From assembly GCA_036752345.1 (NCBI GenBank), contig DAIOSV010000019.1:1-37375 (forward strand): 37,375 nt of DNA. Reading direction: 5' to 3'. The translations under genes and the position numbers were made by a program. This DNA comes from UBA1715 sp036752345. Lineage in GTDB: Bacteria > Bacteroidota > Bacteroidia > Bacteroidales > UBA1715. Positions 16,803-25,602 of the stretch are shown here, piece by piece (position 1 is the first letter of the stretch; every line of letters starts with the position of its first letter). The notes under the pieces were generated by a model. That model had not been told where the DNA came from. It did not search any database and was given only the letters and a program-made list of their open reading frames with translations.

Positions 16803-17273
16803 TTAATTGTGATGATATGGTAATTCGTTAATTATGGTAAATGCTCGATACAATTGTTCTACTACAAATATGCGAATCATTTGATGAGAAAACGTCATTT
16901 TTGAAAAAGATATTTTATTGGGGACGCGTGCATACACATCTGGAGAAAAGCCGTATGGCCCGCCAATAATCAGGCATAAATCGCGCGAATTGTCTTTGTT
17001 GGTTTCTATGACTTTTGCGAACTGCTGCGAAGTGAATTCCTTTCCGTTTTCGTCAAGCAAATACAAATCGGCATTAGCAGGAATTTTTGAAAAAATAGCA
17101 ACGCCTTCTTTTTTCTTAATTTCGTCGAACGAAGTTTTATTTGAAGCCTTACAATCAGGAATTTCAACAATTGAAAATAGACAATAATGTTTGAGACGTT
17201 CTACATACACAGAAACGCCTTCGGTCAAATACGCCGCATTTGTTTTTGCAACCCAAATAAGCGTTATCTTCAT
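16803..17273 (-). CDS. rlmH: 23S rRNA pseudouridine-1915 N3-methyltransferase RlmH
   Basis: This 156-residue SPOUT-class protein matches RlmH in length and sequence. It has KITLIWVAKT at the N-terminus, the SAM-binding knot loop IGGPYGFSP (103-111), and the C-terminal FSHQMIRIFVVEQLYRAF helix followed by LPYHHN, where the terminal YHH is typical. The enzyme methylates pseudouridine 1915 in helix 69 of assembled ribosomes. Its ATG begins on the base next to the stop of the upstream barrel gene, so translation may be coupled; a ribosome enzyme among envelope genes is probably just operon packing. Confidence 0.95.
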   Translation of the reverse strand: MKITLIWVAKTNAAYLTEGVSVYVERLKHYCLFSIVEIPDCKASNKTSFDEIKKKEGVAIFSKIPANADLYLLDENGKEFTSQQFAKVIETNKDNSRDLCLIIGGPYGFSPDVYARVPNKISFSKMTFSHQMIRIFVVEQLYRAFTIINELPYHHN

Positions 17274-18968
17274 TTATTCTTTATGTCCTCCGAATGAATA
17301 AGAAAGTCCTATCAAGAAATTTGCACGTTGCGTCGGATAATTCAAATAACGATCGTTATCCAAACCTAAAATATTGTTTACGTTAGCAAATATGCGAAGC
17401 ACACTACTATAATAATAGTTAGCTTCGAATCCTAAATCAAAAATTGAAATATTTGCCGTATCGTTCACTGCTTCACCTTGATACAACATAAAATATGCTT
17501 GCGGTTCTACCGTAAGTTTTGCCTTGTTATTATTAGGATTCAAGATAGTAAAACGAGAATATACCGTAGTCTCAAAAATAGGTTTATGCCATGGACTTGT
17601 TTCGTTTGTAAGTTGCCACAAATAATAATCGGCATTCACGCCAACATTTGCTTTACGTAGCAAGAAACCCAAATCGCCATGAAGTTTCATCAACGAACCA
17701 TCGTCATACACGGCAGCAAAGGTCGTTGGGAATTGAGATACTGATTTCCAGAAATACATATCTTCAAATGCAGCAACTGAGAAATCAAAATTATACGTAA
17801 CCAATTTTCTCAAACGACCATCTACACCGATGTTAAAACAAAGTTTGTTAATAGTTGGACGAAGCATGACGCTATCGGCTACATACGGATTTTCTGCGAG
17901 CATTTCTTTCATAGAATGCATAGCAACATTGCCGAAGAATTTTGCATACGGAACCATGTGTAGTTTTGGAATGTTATAGGAGAACACCAAGTCCGGGAAA
18001 ATTTTAAACATATTTTCACTGCCAAATACCGGTGTAGCATTAATACCAACGCGCAAGTTCCACATACTTGCTCCTACTTTTGCATAGGGCAATACACGAA
18101 ATACGCCTTGCATTTTTTTAGTCAGAGAACTATCATACTGAGGTTCAAAATTCACCATGCTTACATCAAAATCGGCATCAAAACCAAGAGAGATTCGTTC
18201 TAGTTTTTGAGACATTCCTCCCGAAATTGACATGAGATTTTCTATATTTTTAGGATTTGCATACGAAAAGTCATAGCGCACATCGGTATTGTAGCGAAGC
18301 GCATTTTCATCGTTATCGGTAGAAACTATGCCTCCATTAAGCGTAATGCCAAACAAATCACGGCGAATGTCTTTATTTTCAAATGTAGTATCCTTTCCTC
18401 CCAATGCTAGGTCGGTTTCACGACCATAGCGCAACACATTTGAATAGTTTGGCGTAGCAGAAGCATAGAGAGTATAATTGTCATAGAAACGTTTCCAATA
18501 GAGATTAACATAATCTGTTGTATAATGAGCTGGAACTTTTGAGTCGTCAGCAAGTTTGACTTTTCCAAGCGAACCCAAATGATATAATTCAACGCCTGAT
18601 TGTTTCAAACGAGAACGTTCGGTCATGTAGCGAACAGAAAGCAAGCCTGTCCAGTAATTTCCCAAGCCAAGCGTAGCTTCACCACGATAGAGTTCTTGCA
18701 ACTTGTCGCCCTTTACGCTCACTGCTTTCAACGGAATTAGATGATAATCGGTTTTCAGAGCAGTTGGAGCTATATTATATTTAAGATTCACCTGTAAATC
18801 AAGCGTATCATACACTTTTGGATTTACCGAAATTCTCACCGCATCAGATATTTGCGGTTTATATTCCGAATACACTTGAATGGTTTTACTTAATTCCGGT
18901 TCTTGAGTTTGTGCACTCAACCCCAGCGGAAGCAAAGCCAAAAGACTATAATAGAAAAAGCGTTTCAT
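17274..18968 (-). CDS. Predicted outer-membrane beta-barrel protein (TonB-receptor-like)
   Basis: The 564 residues begin with a signal peptide (1-19, ending LSAQ) and a short pre-barrel segment with TIQVYSEYKPQISDAVRISV (about 30-49). A long series of alternating amphipathic strands follows to the end (FLIGLSYSFGG). No TonB plug domain is recognisable at this length. In Bacteroidota a gene of this type often follows a large TPR gene, as here (32 bases downstream), and is annotated as a TonB-dependent-receptor-like protein; the pair may form one envelope complex. Substrate and function are unknown. The stop abuts the rlmH ATG. Confidence 0.75.
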   Translation of the reverse strand: MKRFFYYSLLALLPLGLSAQTQEPELSKTIQVYSEYKPQISDAVRISVNPKVYDTLDLQVNLKYNIAPTALKTDYHLIPLKAVSVKGDKLQELYRGEATLGLGNYWTGLLSVRYMTERSRLKQSGVELYHLGSLGKVKLADDSKVPAHYTTDYVNLYWKRFYDNYTLYASATPNYSNVLRYGRETDLALGGKDTTFENKDIRRDLFGITLNGGIVSTDNDENALRYNTDVRYDFSYANPKNIENLMSISGGMSQKLERISLGFDADFDVSMVNFEPQYDSSLTKKMQGVFRVLPYAKVGASMWNLRVGINATPVFGSENMFKIFPDLVFSYNIPKLHMVPYAKFFGNVAMHSMKEMLAENPYVADSVMLRPTINKLCFNIGVDGRLRKLVTYNFDFSVAAFEDMYFWKSVSQFPTTFAAVYDDGSLMKLHGDLGFLLRKANVGVNADYYLWQLTNETSPWHKPIFETTVYSRFTILNPNNNKAKLTVEPQAYFMLYQGEAVNDTANISIFDLGFEANYYYSSVLRIFANVNNILGLDNDRYLNYPTQRANFLIGLSYSFGGHKE

Positions 18969-19000
18969 ATCTTGTTTTGTTATAATAACCTATAATTCAA

Positions 19001-22000
19001 TTACTTAGTACTTTCCATGTTAAGTTCTACCGACTGTGACTCTTGGGCTTTTTGTGCCATTTCCAAATCGGTAATAGAATCGAGCATATCGTTGACCTCT
19101 ACTATAATTCCATCGTCTTGTATTGTATAGTGTTGCAACACATTTTGCAGTGTGTAACGTGCTTGGAACAGTTCATTACGAGCCATGAAAATTTTAGCCC
19201 ATAATATGTACGTTTTGCCAAGCCAATACTGATGAGACGAATTTTTCTCTAGAAAATCTAAAATTTCACGCTCCGATTGTTCATATTTCTTTTGGTTGAA
19301 TAAGATTGAAGCGACGCGATATTTTGCCTCAGATCCTTCAACTGTTGAATATTCTACGGCCACTGTACGATATTTCACCAAGGCATTGGTTGTGTCAGCC
19401 AACGAATCATACGCAACGGCTGCTTGCATGTTTGCCCAACGTTTATCGTCTTGTGAAACTTTCTCTGTTACGATGAAATTATTAGCGACAGTAACCAATT
19501 TGCTATATTCATGCAACTTGCTGTATGCCTCAATTTCCATTTTACGAGCAAGCAACACATTCGATTTCTTTTCGGCCGTTGTTTCCAATTGTACCAAATA
19601 CGGAACTGCTTGGGCGTATTGATTGTAGCTCATATGAATTTGTGAAGCGTACAACAATGAAGACTCTGTGTAATTGTTTTTCGGTTGTTGCAATACATAT
19701 TCAAAATGTGGCAATGCTTCGGTTTTATAGCCACGTTGATTCAAACAATCGCCCAAATAATATTGAACATTTATTTTGAAAAATCCATCGCCATATTTCT
19801 GTAAATAGCTTTGGAACAACGGCGTTGCCTTCTCGCAATTGCCATCAAAATAGAGTTCCTGAGCAACTTCAAAGCTCAAAGAATCAAGTTGTGCCTCAGT
19901 AACGTTGTCATAGCCTCCTATTTGCTTTACATACGACGAGAACGAATCTATATCGTTTTTGCGACGATAAATATTTTGAATCATACTCAATGCCGTTACA
20001 GACTCTTGTGAACCCGGATATTGCTCTACGATTCCTTTATACATCTTCAATGCTTCATCAAGTTGCTGACCGTTGTATTCTATTAACGCAAATTGCAACA
20101 ACGCACGTTTTACATATGAACTTGATTTATAATTATTTATAATGTTTTTGTAATTACTTATTGCTTTCTCATTTTGTCCAACCTTCATATATGCTTCAGC
20201 TTGTTCGTACAATGCATCGTCGTAATAGGTTGAATTGACATACGTTTTCAAGAACGATGCAAGTGTTTCAATCTTCTTATCTTGGTTTCCGTCAAGACCA
20301 TAGCAGAAAGCTTCTTGGAACAAAGAATATTCCACATCGTAGCGACCGATTTTTTCTGCCTGACCATAAAATTTAACAGCAAGTGCAAAATCTTTCATCA
20401 TATAGTAACAATCGCCGGTACGAATAAGAGCATCGGTATAAATATCCGATTTTTTGTCTTTTGCAATATCAACATACTTTCTAAACCACATACCGGCAGA
20501 AGCATAATCTTTGTCTTCAAAATAGGTATATGCAATATTATAATGTGAACGTTCATACTCTTGCGTTCCATATGCACCTTGCATTGTAATATATTCTTTA
20601 AACAATTTTTGTGCTTCATGGTACTTCTCTAGTTTGTAATTCGCTTCTGCCTTCCAATACGTGCAATATGAATTAATGACACGGTCGTATATTCCATATT
20701 CCATTGATTTATTGAACATTACAATTGCCGCATTGTAGTCAAGATTGTTGAACAATTCCAATCCACGATAATAGGCAATTTGTTGGTATGCCATCTTTAA
20801 ATCGCTTGACAATTCGGTGATACCTTCAAGCGATTTGAGTGCTTCTCCATAGTTTTTTGATGACATAAAAATTTTCACCATCAAACTATTTGCCTCATCT
20901 TTATATTTTGAGTTTGGATACAATTCCATAAAGTTTTGCATCGTCTTGATTGCCTCATTAAACGGAGCAAACGACAATTCATAGGTCAATTTAGCATACG
21001 AAAACAGAGCTTCTTCCTTAATTTGTGGGAATACATTGTATTGAGAGCAAGCATAAAATACATTTCTTGCTTTTTCTTTTTCATTCAACTTCAAATAGCA
21101 ATCAGCCATGTGATAATAGGCATTTTGTGCTATGGTGTCGTTTTCAGAGGTTACATACTGGAATTTCTCAACCGCTTTTTGATATTCTCCTAAACGGTAA
21201 TATAATTGCCCTATTTCATAATATTCAACCTTGCTTGGAGCCGATGACGAAGCAAAATATTTCTCATAATATGGCAATGCATTTTTATACTGCATAGTTT
21301 TGTAGTATGCTCCGGCAAGTACACGGTATACATCGCCCAAATATTTAGGGTTTACGGTTGTTTCTACCTTGCGGCCATACTGAATCAATTTATCATACTC
21401 ACCATTCAAATAATATACTTGGCAGATATATGGTGCCACAACCGGCGAAAACATTGAGGAATCCGATAATTTTTCAAAGCCTTTCATCGCCTCGGGATAA
21501 TTACCGTCAACATATTCCATATATGAATAATAAAACAAGGCATTTTCCGAATACGGAGAATTGGTAGCATCTTTTACTTCGCGGAACAATGGTTTTGCTA
21601 ATTCATAATAATCTGATTGTTTTGCGTATTTAGAAGTATCAGAATAATTTTTTGAGGTTGTTTGCAGCTCATTTATCTTGTAATATGAATACGCTTCCTT
21701 ATAGAAGTATTCCATCACTTCAAGATTCGTAAATCGTTGCATATCAACCATTTTGTAATACTTCAATGCGTCTGCATATTGTTCTTCGTGAAATAAATAA
21801 TTGGCTAATTCAAAATATGCACGAAATATTCGTGGATATTCCGGATTGTCGTTGATAAACTTGGTCATTGCTAACGTACCATCAGGGTTAAACAAACGCA
21901 ACGCACAAACAGCTGCATAATAGTCTGCATCAATTTGTTGCTCACGTATAAAGTTGCCCGTAGATTGTGCAACTACCTTAAAATGTTGTTGTGCTGCACT

Positions 22001-22129
22001 ATACTTTTGATTTTCAAACAAATCAATAGCAATAGCATACTCATTCACCTTCATAGTTGACTTTTGCGCAGAAGCTAGCAGGCAACTGCCCAACATGAAG
22101 ATACAGAAAGACACTTTAAACTTATTCAT
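19001..22129 (-). CDS. Large periplasmic TPR-repeat protein
   Basis: This 1042-residue protein has an export signal (1-22) followed by TPR or TPR-like helix pairs over nearly its whole length, seen as recurring patterns such as YYEKYF..., YYRLGEYQKAVEKFQ (near 325) and YEQAEAYMKVGQNEKAISNYK (near 650). The signal has LGSC at 14-17 that could be a lipobox, but the next residues LLASAQ favour ordinary signal peptidase cleavage. TPR arrays hold protein complexes together. It lies first in a minus-strand run with the barrel protein and rlmH, so a scaffold role with the barrel protein is inferred. SprE/PorW of T9SS are also TPR proteins, but I see no specific match. Confidence 0.8.
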   Translation of the reverse strand: MNKFKVSFCIFMLGSCLLASAQKSTMKVNEYAIAIDLFENQKYSAAQQHFKVVAQSTGNFIREQQIDADYYAAVCALRLFNPDGTLAMTKFINDNPEYPRIFRAYFELANYLFHEEQYADALKYYKMVDMQRFTNLEVMEYFYKEAYSYYKINELQTTSKNYSDTSKYAKQSDYYELAKPLFREVKDATNSPYSENALFYYSYMEYVDGNYPEAMKGFEKLSDSSMFSPVVAPYICQVYYLNGEYDKLIQYGRKVETTVNPKYLGDVYRVLAGAYYKTMQYKNALPYYEKYFASSSAPSKVEYYEIGQLYYRLGEYQKAVEKFQYVTSENDTIAQNAYYHMADCYLKLNEKEKARNVFYACSQYNVFPQIKEEALFSYAKLTYELSFAPFNEAIKTMQNFMELYPNSKYKDEANSLMVKIFMSSKNYGEALKSLEGITELSSDLKMAYQQIAYYRGLELFNNLDYNAAIVMFNKSMEYGIYDRVINSYCTYWKAEANYKLEKYHEAQKLFKEYITMQGAYGTQEYERSHYNIAYTYFEDKDYASAGMWFRKYVDIAKDKKSDIYTDALIRTGDCYYMMKDFALAVKFYGQAEKIGRYDVEYSLFQEAFCYGLDGNQDKKIETLASFLKTYVNSTYYDDALYEQAEAYMKVGQNEKAISNYKNIINNYKSSSYVKRALLQFALIEYNGQQLDEALKMYKGIVEQYPGSQESVTALSMIQNIYRRKNDIDSFSSYVKQIGGYDNVTEAQLDSLSFEVAQELYFDGNCEKATPLFQSYLQKYGDGFFKINVQYYLGDCLNQRGYKTEALPHFEYVLQQPKNNYTESSLLYASQIHMSYNQYAQAVPYLVQLETTAEKKSNVLLARKMEIEAYSKLHEYSKLVTVANNFIVTEKVSQDDKRWANMQAAVAYDSLADTTNALVKYRTVAVEYSTVEGSEAKYRVASILFNQKKYEQSEREILDFLEKNSSHQYWLGKTYILWAKIFMARNELFQARYTLQNVLQHYTIQDDGIIVEVNDMLDSITDLEMAQKAQESQSVELNMESTK

Positions 22130-22445
22130 AATTATACCCTTTAACGCACAAAAATCAGTAAAATTTCTTCATCTTTCTAAATGTCGTTTAGTAAGTTTTC
22201 AAAAACTTATAAACCTTCAAAAAATGAAGATTTTAGATTGAAACGAACCTGAATTCACAAATAGACAATTCGTTAACGTTTCTGTGTGCGTTATTGGTAT
22301 CATGGCTCTATTATTTCTGCATATTATTGAAATAAATATTTGAATTTCAATACATTAATCGGTTGAAAACTCGTTATAAAAGAATTGTTATGATGCTTAT
22401 ATGTAAAAACAAAACAAATAATTTTGCAAACAAATATTAGTAAAC
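22130..22445. promoter_or_regulatory. 316-base divergent intergenic region with two inverted repeats
   Basis: No gene is seen. Near the TPR gene, TAAGTTTT/AAAACTTA (22192-22199, 22202-22209) is a perfect inverted repeat with a 2-base centre. Further on, TATTGAAAT/ATTTCAATA (22325-22333, 22344-22352) is a perfect 9-base repeat with a 10-base spacer. A -7 element for the plus-strand gene is at 22419-22426. These may be operators for the divergent genes, but the region is very AT-rich and chance is possible. Confidence 0.4.
22419..22426 (+). promoter_or_regulatory. -7 promoter element before the CRD/TPR protein
   Basis: TAATTTTG matches TAnnTTTG, 19 bases before the ATG at 22446. The -33 element is not clear. 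Confidence 0.5.
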
Positions 22446-23834
22446 ATGAAAAGACTAATCCTAGCCATCGTCGGAATAATTATAACTACCGGCCTCTTTG
22501 CACAAAGCGAATTCAAAATTTACGGAACAATAAAAGCGTCGAATGGTCCGGCGCAAGGTGTTACAATCAAAGTAACCCAACGCGGATACAAATTTAGCGA
22601 AGTACAAACTGATGAAAGAGGAAAATACGAAGTGTACCTTCCTTATGGTAAAAACTATGTGCTAACATATTCAATAGATGGATTTCAGACCATGACATTT
22701 GAAGCGATGCTAGAACTGCCATCAAATGCTCCACAATGTTGTTACAGACCATTAGAAATCTCCTATCACTTATTCAATCCTGAAGACAAATACAAGAAAC
22801 TTTTTGAAAAAACATTTTATGTAATTGCCTACGAAAAGCAATACAAAGGATTTAACTATAGTTTGGACATTGACTATATGATTCAACAACGTATAGTAAA
22901 CACAGAATTGTTTGCACAACAACTTCAACTTGCTCAAAATGGTGCCCAAAGCGACAAAGACTCAATAAAAGCCGAAAAACGCTATATGGCACTTATCAAT
23001 CAAGGAACTGTGTACTATGAAAAATCACAATTTTACGCAGCACGCAAATTCTTTACCGAGGCCAGCAAACTTAAACCACAACGCCTCTATTCATACTACA
23101 AATTGGAAGATATCAAAACTGAATTGGAACGCTTTGAAACAAAAGCAGAACTTCTTGGCATCAATTTGGACTCATTAATAGCACAAGAATTAGCAAAAGT
23201 TGATGAAACGGAAGAAGGTCCAAAAACCTATCCAGCTTACGTTCCTCTCACCGACCAACAAGTTGATGAAATTTTCCGTTCTGAATTGCAAAAACAAGTA
23301 TACGCATCAAGTTCTAATGTTGCAGAAGGCAATCGCACTATGCGTTTGATGGATGAATTCTTTGGCGAAGAAACGAGACGTAATACCCCAATGATTGCAC
23401 AAGAAACACCGAAGAAAAAAGAAAGAAAGAAAAAAGAAGAAAAAATAGAAGTTGCTGCAGAACAACCAAAACCACAAGATGTTGTTTCACAACCAATTGA
23501 GTTATCAGAGAAGCCAAAATCTAAGACAGTTATAAAAGAGAGTCCAACCAAAAAAGTTGTGGATTTTGCAACATACCAAGACTCTCTTATGTATAAATAC
23601 CCACAAGAACGCACCATTGAAATTACACAAGATGCGCACAAGAAAACCACTCGTGTATTTATGAACAATGGACAATTTGTGGAAATATACACCATGGTTG
23701 AGCACTCTTGGGGAGCAACGTATTATTTCTTAGAAGAATATCCTACAGGAACAACGAGCATTGGGTATGCAGCCTTTGTAAATAAGACGAAACTCACCGA
23801 TTTAAACAATATTCAAGCAACTCCAAGCAATTAA
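22446..23834 (+). CDS. Secreted protein with CRD, TPR-like region and conserved C-terminal module
   Basis: The 462 residues read as a signal peptide (1-19, ending LFAQ), a carboxypeptidase-regulatory-like beta domain (about 24-85, YGTIKASNGPAQGVTIKV and DERGKYEVYLPYG), a helical stretch with one clear TPR-like pair (about 180-215), a lysine/glutamate-rich flexible linker (about 320-375) and a C-terminal module (about 385-455) with TTRVFMNNGQFVEIYTMVEH and HSWGATYYF. A similar end module is familiar from other Bacteroidota envelope proteins, but I cannot name it. Function unknown; a peptidoglycan- or membrane-associated structural role is a guess. It has its own promoter and terminator, so it is probably separate from the sigma-factor operon downstream. 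Confidence 0.78.
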   Translation: MKRLILAIVGIIITTGLFAQSEFKIYGTIKASNGPAQGVTIKVTQRGYKFSEVQTDERGKYEVYLPYGKNYVLTYSIDGFQTMTFEAMLELPSNAPQCCYRPLEISYHLFNPEDKYKKLFEKTFYVIAYEKQYKGFNYSLDIDYMIQQRIVNTELFAQQLQLAQNGAQSDKDSIKAEKRYMALINQGTVYYEKSQFYAARKFFTEASKLKPQRLYSYYKLEDIKTELERFETKAELLGINLDSLIAQELAKVDETEEGPKTYPAYVPLTDQQVDEIFRSELQKQVYASSSNVAEGNRTMRLMDEFFGEETRRNTPMIAQETPKKKERKKKEEKIEVAAEQPKPQDVVSQPIELSEKPKSKTVIKESPTKKVVDFATYQDSLMYKYPQERTIEITQDAHKKTTRVFMNNGQFVEIYTMVEHSWGATYYFLEEYPTGTTSIGYAAFVNKTKLTDLNNIQATPSN

Positions 23835-23856
23835 TATTTTTTTAATAGAAAAGAGA

Positions 23857-23888
23857 ACGACACTGAAAAAATCAGTGTCGTTTTTTTT
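23857..23888 (+). terminator. Strong intrinsic terminator
   Basis: ACGACACTGA (23857-23866) pairs perfectly with TCAGTGTCGT (23872-23881) around AAAAA, followed by a run of T to 23888. It separates the CRD/TPR gene from the sigma factor. Confidence 0.92.
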
Positions 23889-23933
23889 GTTTCAAATTTA
23901 TTAGTAATTTCACCGCTGTTTTTTATTGCAAAA

Positions 23934-24479
23934 ATGGACAATACTCAAAAAAATGAAAGATCTGAGAAAGAATGGAATATCTTATTCCAATCCATTTATA
24001 GCAAATACTATAAAAAACTTTGCGTTTTTGCTTCTTCAATCATATACGACGAAGACGAAGCAGAAGAAATTGTACAACGAGTAATCTTCAAACTTTGGGA
24101 ACAACGAGAAAATTACGATACCATAGCCAATATTCAATCCTATTTATTCCGTTCCGTAAAAAATCACTGCCTAAATGCCATTTCTCACGCAAAAATTGAA
24201 GAGCGATATCGCACAGAATCGTGGGTAGAACTAAAAAATATGGAAATTAAAGCACTTGATGAAAATTTCCAAGAAGAAAAAGAAGCAAGTCTGCGCAAAG
24301 CCATTGAAGACCTACCCGAACGCTGTCAGAATGTGCTTAAAATGAGCAAATATGAAGGGTTTAAAAACAAAGAAATTGCCGACCAACTTAATATATCAGT
24401 AAAAGCAGTAGAAGCCAATATTACTCGCGCTTTTTCAATTTTACGAAAAACATTGCTCGGCAAGGATTTTGACGAATAA
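23934..24479 (+). CDS. ECF-type RNA polymerase sigma-70 factor (FecI-like, Bacteroidota type)
   Basis: This 181-residue protein has sigma region 2 (about 18-90, including YDEDEAEEIVQRVIFKLWEQ) and region 4 (about 118-175, LPERCQNVLKMSKYEGFKNK and a helix-turn-helix EIADQLNISVKAVEANITRA). No other domain is present. Such factors are held by FecR-type anti-sigma proteins and switch on nearby outer-membrane genes when a surface receptor is occupied. The FecR gene follows 118 bases downstream, fitting this scheme. The ATG at 23934 is the first in frame after the terminator. No exact TAnnTTTG is seen before it. Confidence 0.93.
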   Translation: MDNTQKNERSEKEWNILFQSIYSKYYKKLCVFASSIIYDEDEAEEIVQRVIFKLWEQRENYDTIANIQSYLFRSVKNHCLNAISHAKIEERYRTESWVELKNMEIKALDENFQEEKEASLRKAIEDLPERCQNVLKMSKYEGFKNKEIADQLNISVKAVEANITRAFSILRKTLLGKDFDE

Positions 24480-24544
24480 ACTGAATACAAAAACCAATTA
24501 CGAGCAACAAATTATCATATTTTGTTAATATTTTTAAAAACAGC

Positions 24545-24570
24545 GTAGGGATATTAAAACCGTAATTGTC
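24545..24570 (+). promoter_or_regulatory. Possible sigma-controlled promoter before the fecR-like gene
   Basis: GTAGGG (24545-24550) and TTGTC (24566-24570) are spaced 15 bases apart in the 118-base gap between the sigma and anti-sigma genes. ECF promoters in general have a G-rich -35 and a GTC-type -10. This is a guess from layout and shape only. Confidence 0.3.
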
Positions 24571-24597
24571 ATTATTTTGTAAAAAAAAGTGAACCTA

Positions 24598-25533
24598 ATG
24601 GACGCAAACAAATATATAGAAGCATACCTAACGGGAAATGCAACAGATGAAGAGCTTAACGAGCTTCTCGGTTGGATTGCTCAAGACGATGCGCATAAGC
24701 AAGAATTCGCTGATGCCTGTCGCTTATGGTATTCCCTTCAATCTTCAAAATACAATTCAGACAAAGCATTTGAACAATTCACACAAAAAACATCACACAA
24801 AAGCAAAACAATCTCCGTTTCATTCTGGAAACGCATTTCTGCAGTTGCAGCTGTTATTGTTCTTGCAATTGGAAGTTTTGCTTTATTTAATCTGCTACAA
24901 CCCGATACCATTACTGTTACAAACAATCAACTTGCAACCAAAACGGTTTCTTTGCCCGATGGTTCTAAAATTTATTTGCGTAATGGTGCATCAATTACCT
25001 ATCCTGAAACATTTAAAAAGAATAAAAGAGTTGTATCAGCTTCCGGCGATTTGTTTTGCGAGATATTCCACAACGAATCCGCTCCCTTTACGCTAAAAAA
25101 CGACAAAATTGAGGTTAAAGTTCTTGGTACTTCATTTCAAGTTAATAATGGAGACCAAGCATTTGTTGTAGTAGAAACAGGTAAAGTACAGGTTTCTACT
25201 GATAATCAATCTGTTATAATCGTCAAAGGAGAACGAGCAGACCTTAAAAACAATCGGTTAGAAACATCGAAAAATACCGACATAAACTTCTTCTCATGGA
25301 AAACCGGCATTCTTCAATTTCAAAACATTGATCTTCAAGATGTATTCAATGACTTGTCACGCCACTACAATTGCACATTCAGGACAAACAAGAAAAATAA
25401 CAACTTGAACACCTTCAAATTGACAGGTACATACAAAGACTTGACCTTAGAAGAAACCCTTCATTTGATTGAGTTAGCTATTCCGGCTTTGCACTATCAA
25501 ATTGATGGAAATAGAGTTACTGTTTTTGAATAA
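24598..25533 (+). CDS. FecR-family anti-sigma regulator with C-terminal DUF4974
   Basis: The 311 residues show a cytoplasmic N-terminal region (MDANKYIEAYLTGNATDEEL, about 1-76) that should bind the sigma factor, one membrane helix (about 80-100), a periplasmic FecR beta domain (about 103-205, with SLPDGSKIYLRNGASITYP and VKVLGTSFQV) and an STN-like DUF4974 module (about 240-309, LQDVFNDLSRHYNCTFR and KLTGTYKDLTLEETLHLIEL). I chose the ATG at 24598; a GTG three codons upstream is less likely. In this family the periplasmic part senses the receptor's N-terminal domain and releases or activates sigma. Here the likely partner is the STN protein encoded next. Confidence 0.93.
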   Translation: MDANKYIEAYLTGNATDEELNELLGWIAQDDAHKQEFADACRLWYSLQSSKYNSDKAFEQFTQKTSHKSKTISVSFWKRISAVAAVIVLAIGSFALFNLLQPDTITVTNNQLATKTVSLPDGSKIYLRNGASITYPETFKKNKRVVSASGDLFCEIFHNESAPFTLKNDKIEVKVLGTSFQVNNGDQAFVVVETGKVQVSTDNQSVIIVKGERADLKNNRLETSKNTDINFFSWKTGILQFQNIDLQDVFNDLSRHYNCTFRTNKKNNNLNTFKLTGTYKDLTLEETLHLIELAIPALHYQIDGNRVTVFE

Positions 25534-25602
25534 AAATTGCAGAAAGCAACTCCTTTTCTCATGCATTTTCGTACATTGTGACGAATTTGATTTTTACGTA
25601 AA

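Noticed and set aside
23237..23695. 152-residue open frame on the minus strand inside the CRD/TPR gene
   Set aside because: Shadow frame rich in Ser/Cys/Phe, as expected opposite a Lys/Glu-rich stretch.
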